Positions 52,001-60,705 of a stretch of DNA of 64,000 nt are shown in pieces; the first letter of the stretch is position 1; each line of letters opens with the position of its first letter. The translations under genes were made by a program, and so were the position numbers. Source of the stretch: CADEDV01 sp964437415. GTDB lineage: Bacteria > Bacteroidota > Bacteroidia > Chitinophagales > Chitinophagaceae. Below the pieces are notes generated by a model. It was not told the DNA's origin. It ran no database searches and saw only the letters and a list, made by a program, of their open reading frames with translations. The DNA lies in contig CAYTGN010000002.1 in assembly GCA_964437415.1 (NCBI GenBank), positions 62,001 to 126,000 of the forward strand, given 5' to 3'.

Positions 52001-53506
52001 CTATTGTATCTTCAAAAAAGCCTCCCCGGTGTAATTAATTATATCTCTTGCTACCAAGGCTTCTTGTGATAGCTCTTTTGCCGCCAAATCACCCGCCAAC
52101 CCATGAAGATAAACACCCAATATCGCAGTCTCTACTGAACTATATCCCTGTGCCAGCAAACCAGTGAGAATACCCGTGAGTACGTCACCGCTGCCCGCAG
52201 TAGCCATGCCGGCATTACCGGTGGAGTTAAAGAAACCCTTGCTATCCGGTGTAGCAATGAAAGAATGATGACCTTTAAGTACAATGATACAATTCAGTTC
52301 AGCAGCTTTTTGTAAAGCGAGCAACACCCGTTCAAATTCGTTGGTTGTTTCACCAAACAATCTTTCAAATTCTTTGGGATGGGGTGTGAGAATGGAACCG
52401 GCGGGTATCAGTTGAAACAAATCTTTTTGTGAAGCAATAATATTCAAAGCATCGGCATCAAGCACCACGGGGCTGCGGTAACTATCAAACAATTCCCGAA
52501 GCATCATCTTTGTTTCAGATGCTGTGCCAATACCGGGGCCGATGCCGATGGCATCATATTTTGTAAGGTCATCTTCTACTTTTGTGCTAAAAGAGGAATT
52601 AAAATCAGTCATTACCATCGCTTCTGGAACAGTCGTTTGCAAAATGTCATAACCGCATTTGGGAATATGACAGGTGAGCAAACCGGCGCCGCTTCTCAGG
52701 CAGGCTCCGGCTGATAAAACAGCGGCCCCCATTTTGCCATAACTGCCAGCCAGCAGCAATGCATGACCATAACTACCTTTGTGTGAAAATCGTTTTCTTG
52801 GTTTATACACCGAATGAATGATCTCATCATCCAGCAATTCGAACCGGTTATGAATCAATTGAAAAAATCCATCCATGAGACCGATATCAAGAATATGAAC
52901 GTCGCCTGTGTATTCTTCGTTTTCGGCAAACAAAAAAGCCGGTTTATAGCACTGAAAAGCGAGGGTATGTTTCGCACTGACAACTGTGTTTCCCTTTGAA
53001 GAGCGGTCAACAAACAAACCGCTGGGTATATCTACGGAAATGATCTCACAACCGGAATCGTTAATGTGACCAACCAATTCAGCCGTCACTCCCTCAAGAC
53101 TACGGTTCAGGCCAGATCCGAACAAGGCATCAATAATAACTTGCCCGGGAGGAAACGGGTGAAAATTTTCTTTTGACTGAACGAAATGTATATCAGGCTG
53201 TGAAAACTTATGCAGTCTTGCCAGGTTGGTTTGAAAATCGTCGGTTCCTTTGTGACCAAACTCCAAAATATGAATTGTGACGGGGTAATTCTTTTCCATC
53301 AGCATCCTTGAAATCGCAAGCCCGTCACCGCCATTGTTTCCTTTGCCACAAAAGATAGCAAAAGAAGCTGCATCGGGATAAAACTGCGCTAACCACTCCA
53401 CGCATTTTGAAGCAGCCCTCTCCATCAGGTCAATGGAAGCAATGGGTTCGTTCTGGATCGTGTACTGATCCCATGCCCGTATTTCTTCAGCAGAAAGGAT
53501 TTTCAT
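52001..53506 (-). CDS. nnr: Bifunctional NAD(P)H-hydrate epimerase / ADP-dependent NAD(P)H-hydrate dehydratase
   Basis: A 501-residue metabolite-repair enzyme that restores hydrated NAD(P)H. The N-terminal half (1-215) is the YjeF_N epimerase: AEEIRAWDQYTIQNEPIASIDLMERAA, FCGKGNNGGDGLAISRML and SVDIPSGLFVD. The C-terminal half (about 235-500) is a ribokinase-like dehydratase with HKGSYGHALLLAGSYGKMGAAVLSA, IGIGPGIGT, LDADALNII, TPHPKEFERLFG and TAGSGDVLTGILTGLLAQG (catalytic Asp in GSGDVL). Both domains look complete. Its upstream gap holds palindromic repeats (53528-53588). Confidence 0.95.
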   Translation of the reverse strand: MKILSAEEIRAWDQYTIQNEPIASIDLMERAASKCVEWLAQFYPDAASFAIFCGKGNNGGDGLAISRMLMEKNYPVTIHILEFGHKGTDDFQTNLARLHKFSQPDIHFVQSKENFHPFPPGQVIIDALFGSGLNRSLEGVTAELVGHINDSGCEIISVDIPSGLFVDRSSKGNTVVSAKHTLAFQCYKPAFLFAENEEYTGDVHILDIGLMDGFFQLIHNRFELLDDEIIHSVYKPRKRFSHKGSYGHALLLAGSYGKMGAAVLSAGACLRSGAGLLTCHIPKCGYDILQTTVPEAMVMTDFNSSFSTKVEDDLTKYDAIGIGPGIGTASETKMMLRELFDSYRSPVVLDADALNIIASQKDLFQLIPAGSILTPHPKEFERLFGETTNEFERVLLALQKAAELNCIIVLKGHHSFIATPDSKGFFNSTGNAGMATAGSGDVLTGILTGLLAQGYSSVETAILGVYLHGLAGDLAAKELSQEALVARDIINYTGEAFLKIQ

Positions 53507-53527
53507 AATTTTTTTTAGATGAATACC

Positions 53528-53588
53528 AGTTATGCCATACCTGTTTTTGTTGCATGTGCCTGTAAATGGCTACAGGTATGGCATACCT
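53528..53588. repeat. Inverted pair of the ATACC-type palindromic repeat, copies 2 and 3
   Basis: ATGCCATACCTGT (from 53532) and ACAGGTATGGCAT (from 53572) are inverted copies of 13 bases; the right copy equals AGGTATGGCATACCT at 14407. Between them CCTGTA and TACAGG form an inner hairpin. The flank TTTTTGTTG is also shared with the 14407 copy. It lies between the nnr gene and the serine hydrolase gene. Confidence 0.65.
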
Positions 53589-53643
53589 TCTTAAACCCAC
53601 CTAAAGTTGGGAAACAATTCGCAAAAAAGAAATGATCTTGCTA

Positions 53644-54846
53644 TTACTTTTTGCCGGGACTTCCGTTTCCGCCTTCTTCCTCTGCCATTCCGTTGCGGTG
53701 CCGGTAATCGCCAAATATGGAATAAGCACCTACTGCAGCGCTGTAGATTTCCCGGTTGAAGCGGTTGCCTGTAATGATGACAACAACATCTTCATCCGGC
53801 AATCTTGAAAAAGCAGCATTGAAACCATGCCAGCGGCCAAAATGATAGACCACTTTTTTGCCATTGGGCAGCAACATCAGCCGGAAACCCAAACCATAAT
53901 TGTGAACAGAGGGTTTTTCAAAACTATACGGCTTGAAAGCGCTGTCGAGAAGGGCCTGCGGTAACAAACCCGTGCCGGTAAGTGCCCTGTCCCATTTCAA
54001 CAGGTCACGGGGAGTGGAGTAAATATTTTTATCGCCGTAAGTGAGATCTAGAAAATCATTTCGCCAGAAATTGCCATTGTCGTTAAACGAAGGCGCTGAC
54101 CGGGCAGAATCGGCATTGGTGAAAACATAAGTATGGCTCATCTGTAGCGGCATGAAAATATGCTCCCGCAGATATTGGGGAAAAGATTTACCGCTGATCT
54201 TTTCAACAATAAGTGCCAGCAGCACATAGTTGGTGTTACTGTAACTGAAGCGGGTATCCGCAGTAAAACTTTTTTGCGGTTTCTCTTTAATCAAAAAATC
54301 CAGCACATCCTTGTTTTGCAAATAGATCTTCTTGTTCCACTTTTTGCTGTTGGAAATAAAATAGACATAATTTGAAAGACCACTGCGGTGATTAAGCAAT
54401 GACCGGACCGTTATACCGGGGTATGGAAAGGCCGGGAAGAATTTTTGCAGTGAATCGTCAAGAGAAAGTTTGCTTTCATTCACCAATTGCAGCACGGCAA
54501 CAGCTGTAAATGGTTTGCTGGTGGATGCAAGGTGCAGGGCTGTTGTATCGGCAAGCGGCTGCGTTTTGCGGGCATCCCGGAATCCCTGGTATCTTTCATA
54601 AATCACTTCGGCCTTTTTGGCAACAAGTATGCCACCGCTAAATCCTCTGCTCAGCAGCAGACTGTCCATATGTGCCTCAACAGTTCTTAAATAGTGCCGA
54701 AACTCTTCTTTCTCTAATCGGGGGGGTGTGGGCGGATAGAATTGCAACGAATCGTCTTCCTCTTTTTTAACGGAGGAAGAAGAATTACAACCGCAAACAA
54801 CCGTCAGTATGGCTATGATATAAAAAGTGGCATTAAAAAACTGCAT
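53644..54846 (-). CDS. Serine hydrolase (beta-lactamase/class C type) lipoprotein
   Basis: A 400-residue penicillin-binding/beta-lactamase-fold serine hydrolase. The start at 54846 gives a lipoprotein signal ending VVCGC. The nucleophile lies in the S-x-x-K motif of LASTSKPFTAVAVLQL, the Tyr motif is in RFSYSNTNYVLLALI, and YHFGRWHGFNAAFSRLP near the end takes the place of the KTG box. The family includes D-aminopeptidases, esterases and beta-lactamases, so the substrate is unknown. It is divergent from serA; the two ATGs are ~100 bases apart. Confidence 0.88.
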   Translation of the reverse strand: MQFFNATFYIIAILTVVCGCNSSSSVKKEEDDSLQFYPPTPPRLEKEEFRHYLRTVEAHMDSLLLSRGFSGGILVAKKAEVIYERYQGFRDARKTQPLADTTALHLASTSKPFTAVAVLQLVNESKLSLDDSLQKFFPAFPYPGITVRSLLNHRSGLSNYVYFISNSKKWNKKIYLQNKDVLDFLIKEKPQKSFTADTRFSYSNTNYVLLALIVEKISGKSFPQYLREHIFMPLQMSHTYVFTNADSARSAPSFNDNGNFWRNDFLDLTYGDKNIYSTPRDLLKWDRALTGTGLLPQALLDSAFKPYSFEKPSVHNYGLGFRLMLLPNGKKVVYHFGRWHGFNAAFSRLPDEDVVVIITGNRFNREIYSAAVGAYSIFGDYRHRNGMAEEEGGNGSPGKK

Positions 54847-54928
54847 TCGGGCAAAAATAGAAGTCAGCGGCATTAACCCCGAACATTGTTTTTCCCCAAA
54901 AGTGGATTACCTGTATCCACACCGGAAG

Positions 54929-54936
54929 TATATTTG
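54929..54936 (+). promoter_or_regulatory. -7 box (TATATTTG) upstream of serA
   Basis: A TAnnTTTG match ends 7 bases before the serA ATG, which would give a very short or absent leader. No clear -33 element is seen. Confidence 0.4.
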
Positions 54937-54943
54937 CAGATAT

Positions 54944-56182
54944 ATGGCAACCACTAAACAAACCAGTTATCCCAAAGAGAAGATAAGGATACTTTTTTTG
55001 GAAAATATCAGCGATGTTGCGGTAAAGAATTTCAAACAGCATGGCTATGTGAAGGTGGATAAGATCACAAAGGCGCTGAGCGAAGAAGAACTGATCAAAG
55101 AGATAAAAGATGTGCATATTCTTGGCATCCGTTCCAAAACACTGATCACAAAAAATATCCTGGATGCGGCCACCCGGCTGCAGGCGATTGGCTGTTTTTG
55201 CATTGGTGTGAACCAGGTGGATTTGAAAGCTGCCACACAAAACGGCGTAGTTGTTTTTAATGCTCCTTATTCCAATACCAGGTCAGTAGCTGAACTGGTG
55301 ATCGGGTTATCCATTATGCTTATCCGCCGCATTCCTGACAAAAACAAAGCGGCGCATGAAGGCATCTGGATGAAGGATGCAAAAAACAGTTATGAACTGC
55401 GGGGAAAAACTTTGGGTATCATCGGCTATGGCAATATCGGCTCGCAGGTGAGTGTGCTGGCCGAGGCGCTGGGTATGAAAGTCCTTTTCTATGATGTGGA
55501 AACAAAACTGCCATTGGGCAATGCAGTGGATGCAAAATCGCTGAAGGAATTATTGTCCCGTTCCGATGTGGTGACCCTGCATGTGCCTGAAACATCCCAG
55601 ACAAAAAATATCATCAATAAAACAACGCTGAAGTATTTCAAAAAAGGGGCTTTGCTTATCAACTACGCAAGGGGAGAAGTGGTGGACCTGGAAGCTTTGC
55701 GTAAAGCAATTTTGGATGAACAAATAGGCGGCGCAGCGGTGGATGTGTTCCCGGTAGAACCGGAAAAGAATGGTGACAGGTTCAGATCACCCTTGCAGGA
55801 TCTGCCCAACGTTATCCTGACACCACATATAGGAGGCAGCACAGAAGAGGCGCAACAGAATATCGGCGAGGATGTGAGTATAAAATTGTTCAACTATCTC
55901 GAAAAGGGAATTACGTTTGGTTCACACACCGTGCCGGCATTGGCATTGCCGCCGCAGGAAGGGAGCCACCGCATTTTGCACATACATAATAATGTTCCCG
56001 GAGTACTTTCTGCAATCAATACTCAGCTTTCCAAACACAATATCAATATCGTGGGGCAGTACCTAAAAACTAATGATGAGATAGGGTATGTTGTACTGGA
56101 TGTTGATAAGAAATTATCCTCCCAGGCACTGCACCTGCTAAAGGATGTGAAAGAGACTATTAAGGTCAGGATGTTGTACTGA
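54944..56182 (+). CDS. serA: D-3-phosphoglycerate dehydrogenase
   Basis: A 412-residue enzyme of the first step of serine synthesis, oxidising 3-phosphoglycerate with NAD. It has the substrate domain (IRILFLENISDVAVKNF), GCFCIGVNQVDL, the NAD-binding GIIGYGNIGSQVSVLAEALG, the catalytic region NYARGEVVDLEAL, HIGGSTEEAQQNIGEDV and a C-terminal ACT domain (LHIHNNVPGVLSAINTQLSKHNINIVG) that usually binds serine for feedback inhibition. Length matches E. coli SerA (410). An open frame extends upstream to 54827, but the ATG at 54944 is preferred by homology and by the -7 box. A terminator-like hairpin follows. Confidence 0.95.
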   Translation: MATTKQTSYPKEKIRILFLENISDVAVKNFKQHGYVKVDKITKALSEEELIKEIKDVHILGIRSKTLITKNILDAATRLQAIGCFCIGVNQVDLKAATQNGVVVFNAPYSNTRSVAELVIGLSIMLIRRIPDKNKAAHEGIWMKDAKNSYELRGKTLGIIGYGNIGSQVSVLAEALGMKVLFYDVETKLPLGNAVDAKSLKELLSRSDVVTLHVPETSQTKNIINKTTLKYFKKGALLINYARGEVVDLEALRKAILDEQIGGAAVDVFPVEPEKNGDRFRSPLQDLPNVILTPHIGGSTEEAQQNIGEDVSIKLFNYLEKGITFGSHTVPALALPPQEGSHRILHIHNNVPGVLSAINTQLSKHNINIVGQYLKTNDEIGYVVLDVDKKLSSQALHLLKDVKETIKVRMLY

Positions 56183-56187
56183 CCCCT

Positions 56188-56207
56188 CCGTTACTGTTCA
56201 GTAACGG
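56188..56207 (+). terminator. Hairpin after serA
   Basis: CCGTTACTG and CAGTAACGG are perfect inverted copies with a 2-base spacer, followed by an A/T-rich run (TTAAAATTATTTT). It probably terminates serA. Confidence 0.65.
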
Positions 56208-56251
56208 TTAAAATTATTTTCCCAAATTTTCAAAAATTATTGAAAATTATG

Positions 56252-56259
56252 TAAATTTG
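56252..56259 (+). promoter_or_regulatory. -7 box (TAAATTTG) upstream of ndh
   Basis: A perfect TAnnTTTG lies 19 bases before the NDH-2 ATG, directly downstream of the serA hairpin. The upstream 20-25 bases are AT-rich with no perfect TTTG. Confidence 0.5.
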
Positions 56260-56278
56260 TTCTGTAAACAGCAAGACC

Positions 56279-57565
56279 ATGAAAGTAGTTATCGTTGGCG
56301 GCGGTTTCGGAGGGCTCAGGCTGGCCCGCAAACTCAGCAATAAAGCCGGCTTTGAAGTGGTTCTCATTGATCGTTTCAACTATCACCAGTTTCAACCCTT
56401 GTTCTACCAGGTAGCTACCGCCGGTCTCGATGCCAGTAATATTTCCTTCCCGCTACGCAAGGTTTTTCAGAAAAGTAAGAATGTAAAGATCAGGCTGGCC
56501 GAGTTGAAAGAAGTGCAGCCGGTGGAAAACAAAGTTACCACCGATACGGAAGAAATAAACTATGATGTGCTGGTACTGGCCACAGGGGCCGACACAAATT
56601 TTTTCGGCAATAAGGAATTGGCAGACCATGCTTTCCCGATGAAATCAACGGTGGAGGCATTGCAGATCCGTCACCGGATGCTGCAGTTATTTGAAGATGC
56701 ACATACCATCAGCGATAAAGACGAATTGCAGCGGCTGATGAACATTGTGGTGGTGGGTGGCGGGCCAACAGGAGTGGAGGTGTCCGGCGCCATGGCCGAA
56801 ATGAAAAAATATGTATTGCCCAAAGATTTTCCTGAACTGGATTTTTCCAGAATGAATATTTATTTACTGGAGGGCATAGGCAAAACGCTTGCTGCCATGA
56901 GTGAAAAATCTTCTGCCAAATCAAAGAAATATTTAGAGCGGCTTGGCGTCACTGTTATGACGGATACATTAGTTAAGAATTATGATGGAAAAGAGGTGGA
57001 GTTGCAGGACGGAAACAGGATAGCAACTGCAACAGTGATATGGACTGCTGGTATCAAAGGAAATGTGCCGTATGGGATAGATGCTTCATTGGTAACGAAG
57101 GGCAACAGGATAAAAACAGATAGGTATTGCCGGGTGGAAGGGTTGAACAATGTATATGCAATAGGCGATCTTGCCTATATGGAAACTCCCAGGTTTCCCA
57201 ATGGTCACCCGCAGGTGGCGCCGGTGGCCATGCAGCAGGCTGATCTCGTAGCACACAACCTGAAACTCACCGAAAGAAAATCAAGCCGTAAAAATTTGCT
57301 GCAATTTGAGTATTATGACAAAGGCTCGATGGCAACCATTGGAAGAAACCTTGCGGTAGTGGATATACCAAAACCGAAACTGCATTTCGGCGGTTTTTTT
57401 GCCTGGATGATCTGGATGGGCCTGCACCTGATGCTGATACTGGGAGTGAAGAACCGTTTTTTTGTTTTCATCAACTGGCTTTATAATTATGTGACCTATG
57501 ACCAGAATCTGCGGTTGATATTCAGGGAATTTAACCGACCTGAGAAAAGAAAGAATAAACTTTAA
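56279..57565 (+). CDS. Type II NADH dehydrogenase (NDH-2) family flavoprotein
   Basis: A 428-residue FAD-dependent oxidoreductase that passes electrons from NADH to quinone at the membrane without pumping. The FAD site is VVIVGGGFGGLRLARKLS, the NADH site is NIVVVGGGPTGVEVSGAMAEMKKY, and NVYAIGDLAYM carries the second FAD motif. VAPVAMQQADLVAHNL is typical. The C-terminus has hydrophobic segments (FGGFFAWMIWMGLHLMLILG) that can anchor it to the membrane. It leads a unit with a small membrane protein and a DUF2071 protein. Confidence 0.93.
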   Translation: MKVVIVGGGFGGLRLARKLSNKAGFEVVLIDRFNYHQFQPLFYQVATAGLDASNISFPLRKVFQKSKNVKIRLAELKEVQPVENKVTTDTEEINYDVLVLATGADTNFFGNKELADHAFPMKSTVEALQIRHRMLQLFEDAHTISDKDELQRLMNIVVVGGGPTGVEVSGAMAEMKKYVLPKDFPELDFSRMNIYLLEGIGKTLAAMSEKSSAKSKKYLERLGVTVMTDTLVKNYDGKEVELQDGNRIATATVIWTAGIKGNVPYGIDASLVTKGNRIKTDRYCRVEGLNNVYAIGDLAYMETPRFPNGHPQVAPVAMQQADLVAHNLKLTERKSSRKNLLQFEYYDKGSMATIGRNLAVVDIPKPKLHFGGFFAWMIWMGLHLMLILGVKNRFFVFINWLYNYVTYDQNLRLIFREFNRPEKRKNKL

Positions 57566-57577
57566 TTTTTTTCACAT

Positions 57578-58015
57578 ATGAAATTTGAAATCCCTGACTG
57601 GCTCATCATTGCAGGCGGCATAGGGCAGATGTTCACAGCAGTAATATACCCTTATGTGCGGCATGTGGTGTTTGACTGGTATAATGATATCAAGAAGTTG
57701 AAGCCGCTTAACCAGGAAATTGCAAAAACTTATGGCCGCTATATCCAGGGTTTGAATTTTTCTTTTGGTCTCATCACTATTCTACTGACAAACGAGTTAA
57801 AGAACCAAACAGGCCTCGCTGTTGCATTGACAGGCCTGATAGCGGCCTACTGGACAGGAAAACTGTTGACACAATTTGCCTATTACCCGATGTATCAGAT
57901 CCCTAATAAGATATATATCAAAATCGGGGAGGTGCTGATGAATGGATTGTTTATTTTATTTGCGGTTGTCTACATATGGTTGTTTATAACAAATCTTACT
58001 GGTTTCCTGGAATAA
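57578..58015 (+). CDS. Small membrane protein, unknown function
   Basis: A 145-residue protein with about four hydrophobic helices (near 8-28, 56-74, 80-100 and 115-140). It has no known motif. YPYVRHVVFDWYNDIKKLKPLNQEIAKTYGRYIQG forms a charged loop between helices 1 and 2. It starts 12 bases after the NDH-2 gene and ends 4 bases before the DUF2071 gene, so it is almost surely in the same operon. Confidence 0.8.
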   Translation: MKFEIPDWLIIAGGIGQMFTAVIYPYVRHVVFDWYNDIKKLKPLNQEIAKTYGRYIQGLNFSFGLITILLTNELKNQTGLAVALTGLIAAYWTGKLLTQFAYYPMYQIPNKIYIKIGEVLMNGLFILFAVVYIWLFITNLTGFLE

Positions 58016-58019
58016 TAAG

Positions 58020-58736
58020 ATGAAACAAAAAGTATTTCTTACAGCGGAGTGGAAAAACCTGATCATGGCTAACTATGCTGTTGCCCCGGCCGTTTTGCAA
58101 CCTTACTTACCTGCTAAAACGGAACTGGATGAATGGAATGGAAAATATTATGTAAGCCTTGTTGGATTTATGTTTGAAAACGTGAGGGTAAAAGGTTTCA
58201 GGATACCATTTCATGTCAATTTCCCTGAAGTCAACCTTCGCTTTTATGCCAGGTATAAAGAGAACGGGGAATGGAAGAGAGCTGTTATTTTTATCAGCGA
58301 GATCGTTCCAAAACCGGCTATCGTATTTGTAGCCAACAACCTGTTTCATGAACATTATTCAGCTATGCCTATGAAACATGAGCAGGTGAAGAAGGACAAT
58401 AGCATAGCGGTCAGTTACCAGTGGAAAAAAAGAAACAAGTGGAACCAACTCAGTGTTTCAGCAGACAGTGCAAAGACAGCATTGCAGCCAGGAACAAAGG
58501 AGGAATTCATTACAGAGCATTTCTGGGGTTATTCCCGGATCAATACACACAAAACTGCGGAATACCATGTTCAGCATCCACGATGGAACATTCACCGGGT
58601 TCATTCTTATACTATAGATTGCGATTTTGCACTGCTATACGGTGAAAATTTCTCGTTTCTTGCATCCCGGGCTCCGGAGTCAGTGTTCCTTGCTGAAGGA
58701 TCGGAGGTAAAAGTGTTTTCTAAGAAAGTTCTTTGA
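58020..58736 (+). CDS. DUF2071 (YqjF-like) family protein
   Basis: A 238-residue soluble protein of DUF2071: VFLTAEWKNLIMANYAVAPAVLQPYLPAKTELDEWNGKYYVSLVGFMF and FPEVNLRFYARYKENGEWKRAVIFISEIVPK are typical, as is the fold resembling acetoacetate decarboxylase. The activity is unknown. It is the third gene of the NDH-2 unit. Its last 17 bases overlap the end of the convergent HEAT-like gene. Confidence 0.88.
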   Translation: MKQKVFLTAEWKNLIMANYAVAPAVLQPYLPAKTELDEWNGKYYVSLVGFMFENVRVKGFRIPFHVNFPEVNLRFYARYKENGEWKRAVIFISEIVPKPAIVFVANNLFHEHYSAMPMKHEQVKKDNSIAVSYQWKKRNKWNQLSVSADSAKTALQPGTKEEFITEHFWGYSRINTHKTAEYHVQHPRWNIHRVHSYTIDCDFALLYGENFSFLASRAPESVFLAEGSEVKVFSKKVL

Positions 58737-59232
58737 GCACCTTTTTAGCTCTTGCACGGAAAGCTGCTGTTTCCATATCCCAGCGGTCTTCAATAATCGT
58801 TTTTAATTCCGGTTTAATTTCCGGGTATTGCCGGGCCAGGTTTTGCAGCACAGTAAGAGAAAAGGCTTTCACCGCCGGTTTTTCTTTTGGATCAATAATA
58901 TAATCAAAGCACAGGCTCATGACTTCGCCCTGGTATTTTTCAGGGATGCTAATTCCCTCCATCAGCCGGATGCCGTTTCGTTTTACCGCATCATGGATGC
59001 CGGGCTGTTTCAGTTTTTTGATAAGTTTGCCAAAATGTTTTTTAACCTGATCCGGATGAACTGCCACAACGTAGCTTAACGGCCAGGCGGCCCGTTGTTC
59101 CAGCTTTTTATCATTACAGGTAAATAAACCAAACAGTTCATCAAATCTTTTTTGATCGCTGCCGATCCATTTGACGATCTTATCAGTCTGAGCTTTGGAG
59201 TGTTCGGCCAGTATTGCTTCCCGTAGTTTCAT
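58720..59232 (-). CDS. HEAT-like repeat protein, unknown function
   Basis: A 170-residue all-helical protein with a basic surface and repeat-like helices (SDQKRFDELFGLFT, EQRAAWPLSYVVAVHPDQVKKHFGKLIKKL, AVKAFSLTVLQNLARQYPEIKPELKTII). It resembles a short HEAT/ARM array. It has no signal peptide. Upstream on the minus strand a TTTG-N18-TAATATTG pair (59237-59266) is a possible promoter, with almost no leader. Its 3' end overlaps the DUF2071 gene by 17 bases. Confidence 0.78.
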   Translation of the reverse strand: MKLREAILAEHSKAQTDKIVKWIGSDQKRFDELFGLFTCNDKKLEQRAAWPLSYVVAVHPDQVKKHFGKLIKKLKQPGIHDAVKRNGIRLMEGISIPEKYQGEVMSLCFDYIIDPKEKPAVKAFSLTVLQNLARQYPEIKPELKTIIEDRWDMETAAFRARAKKVLKELS

Positions 59233-59367
59233 GATACAATATTATATAGTAACAAACAGCTTCAAAACAAGATTTTATTTCCTATAATTTACATTATGTT
59301 AAATAATGAATTAAATATTTATGTTTCCTCATTACCCGCCCCAGGAAAACTTTACCTCTACAAATGA

Positions 59368-59396
59368 AAAGAGCCGGTCATCTTGACCGGCTCTTT
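59368..59396 (-). terminator. Terminator after the TPR gene
   Basis: A perfect 13-bp stem (AAAGAGCCGGTCA with TGACCGGCTCTTT) has a 3-base loop and T-rich sequence on the minus strand. It lies 18 bases past the TPR gene and probably ends the gyrA-TPR transcript. Confidence 0.9.
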
Positions 59397-59414
59397 AGTT
59401 AGTTCCCCATTACC

Positions 59415-60665
59415 TTATTCAATCTGTTTTAATTTTTCAGAGAATTCCGCAATCTTGGCTTTATCTTTCTTGTTTTCCCAATATTCAAGCAACATACTGG
59501 CGACAATCTTGTACTGGCCTTTTTCACCTCCTTTTAAATCTGTTTTTCCCTCAAAATGATTAAACAGGGTTGTGAGGTATGGATGGGCAGCTTCATAGCT
59601 TTTATTCATTAATGCATTGATATCACTTCTTTTCTTCAGATCCTCCGGCTTACCACCCTTTACTGCATCATAGTCATCGGCCAGGTACTTCAATGTGGCA
59701 AAATGGTGGCGGCACATCAGCATATTGGCTTCCGTGGCCGGCGGATTCATCGGAATGGCTTTCTTCAGCACATCTTCGAGTTTGGCCTGCAGTGCCGCAC
59801 GGTCAGCAGGAACGCTGTCTCCCACATATGTGAAATTGAAAAGCTCTACACCATAATTGTAGCGGGTATAATAAGTGTCGCAACCGCCTGCCAGCAATTC
59901 ATCATACTTGGCAAAAAGCTTTCGTTTATCATCACCGGCACTTTTCAGCACTACTTCGCACCAGAATTCATCGGCGGGATAAACTTCTTTGGCAATGGCC
60001 AGGTATTTGTCTAAGTTGGTTTTGTCGTTTTTTCTTTCGTAATAATCCACCACCCACCTGTATATCTCTTCATAGTTCTGATCCTTGATCTTGTTCTCTA
60101 CGATCTTCTGGTAATATTGAACAGCCACATCTTCTTTTTTGGCATTGATGGCCGAAGCGGCAATGTTCAGATAAAGCTGTGTGTCAAATGCCGGAAAAGA
60201 AAAAGTTCCGTAGCTGAAACCCTTACTGATGATATATTCCTGCACCGGCTCGGAATTTTTGAATGCAGCCAATGCTTCATCAAATTTTTTTTCATTGAAT
60301 TTTTTGGAACCAATCTCTAAATATCCAAAGGCCACGTCAAATAACTGAGCATGTGAATTCATCAAACCTTCAAGCCCTTTAGGGTCAAGTTCTAAGTATT
60401 TTTTATAAGCACTGAAAGCCTCAACCCTTGCATCGCCGTATTTATCGGCAAAAACAGAATCCCTGGCAATCCCGTTATAAACTTGTGCCTTCAGGTACCA
60501 GCCTTCTCCTTTCTTGGCATTTTTTTCATTGGCGAGGTATTTGTCAATACCTTCTTTGGCTTTGTCCCATTGGTTTTTACCTGCAAAGCCTTTTATATCA
60601 TCAATGCTCTGTGCCATCAGGCCGGCAGAGACGATCAGTAATGCGAAACTGAGAATTGATTTCAT
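59415..60665 (-). CDS. Exported TPR-like protein downstream of gyrA
   Basis: A 416-residue exported protein. The start at 60665 gives a clean signal peptide (MKSILSFALLIVSAGLMAQ); the longer frame adds a 51-residue Met/Lys-rich stretch that is mostly the end of gyrA in another frame. The mature part is TPR-like: AGKNQWDKAKEGIDKYLANEKNAKKGEGWYLKAQVY, AFSAYKKYLELDPKGLEGL and QYYQKIVENKIKDQNYEEIY. The role is unknown. It starts 40 bases after gyrA on the same strand, so it is likely co-transcribed, and a strong terminator follows it. Confidence 0.85.
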   Translation of the reverse strand: MKSILSFALLIVSAGLMAQSIDDIKGFAGKNQWDKAKEGIDKYLANEKNAKKGEGWYLKAQVYNGIARDSVFADKYGDARVEAFSAYKKYLELDPKGLEGLMNSHAQLFDVAFGYLEIGSKKFNEKKFDEALAAFKNSEPVQEYIISKGFSYGTFSFPAFDTQLYLNIAASAINAKKEDVAVQYYQKIVENKIKDQNYEEIYRWVVDYYERKNDKTNLDKYLAIAKEVYPADEFWCEVVLKSAGDDKRKLFAKYDELLAGGCDTYYTRYNYGVELFNFTYVGDSVPADRAALQAKLEDVLKKAIPMNPPATEANMLMCRHHFATLKYLADDYDAVKGGKPEDLKKRSDINALMNKSYEAAHPYLTTLFNHFEGKTDLKGGEKGQYKIVASMLLEYWENKKDKAKIAEFSEKLKQIE

Positions 60666-60705
60666 CATAGTTGTTTTTTTAATCAGAGCAATCATGGTTT
60701 TTATG

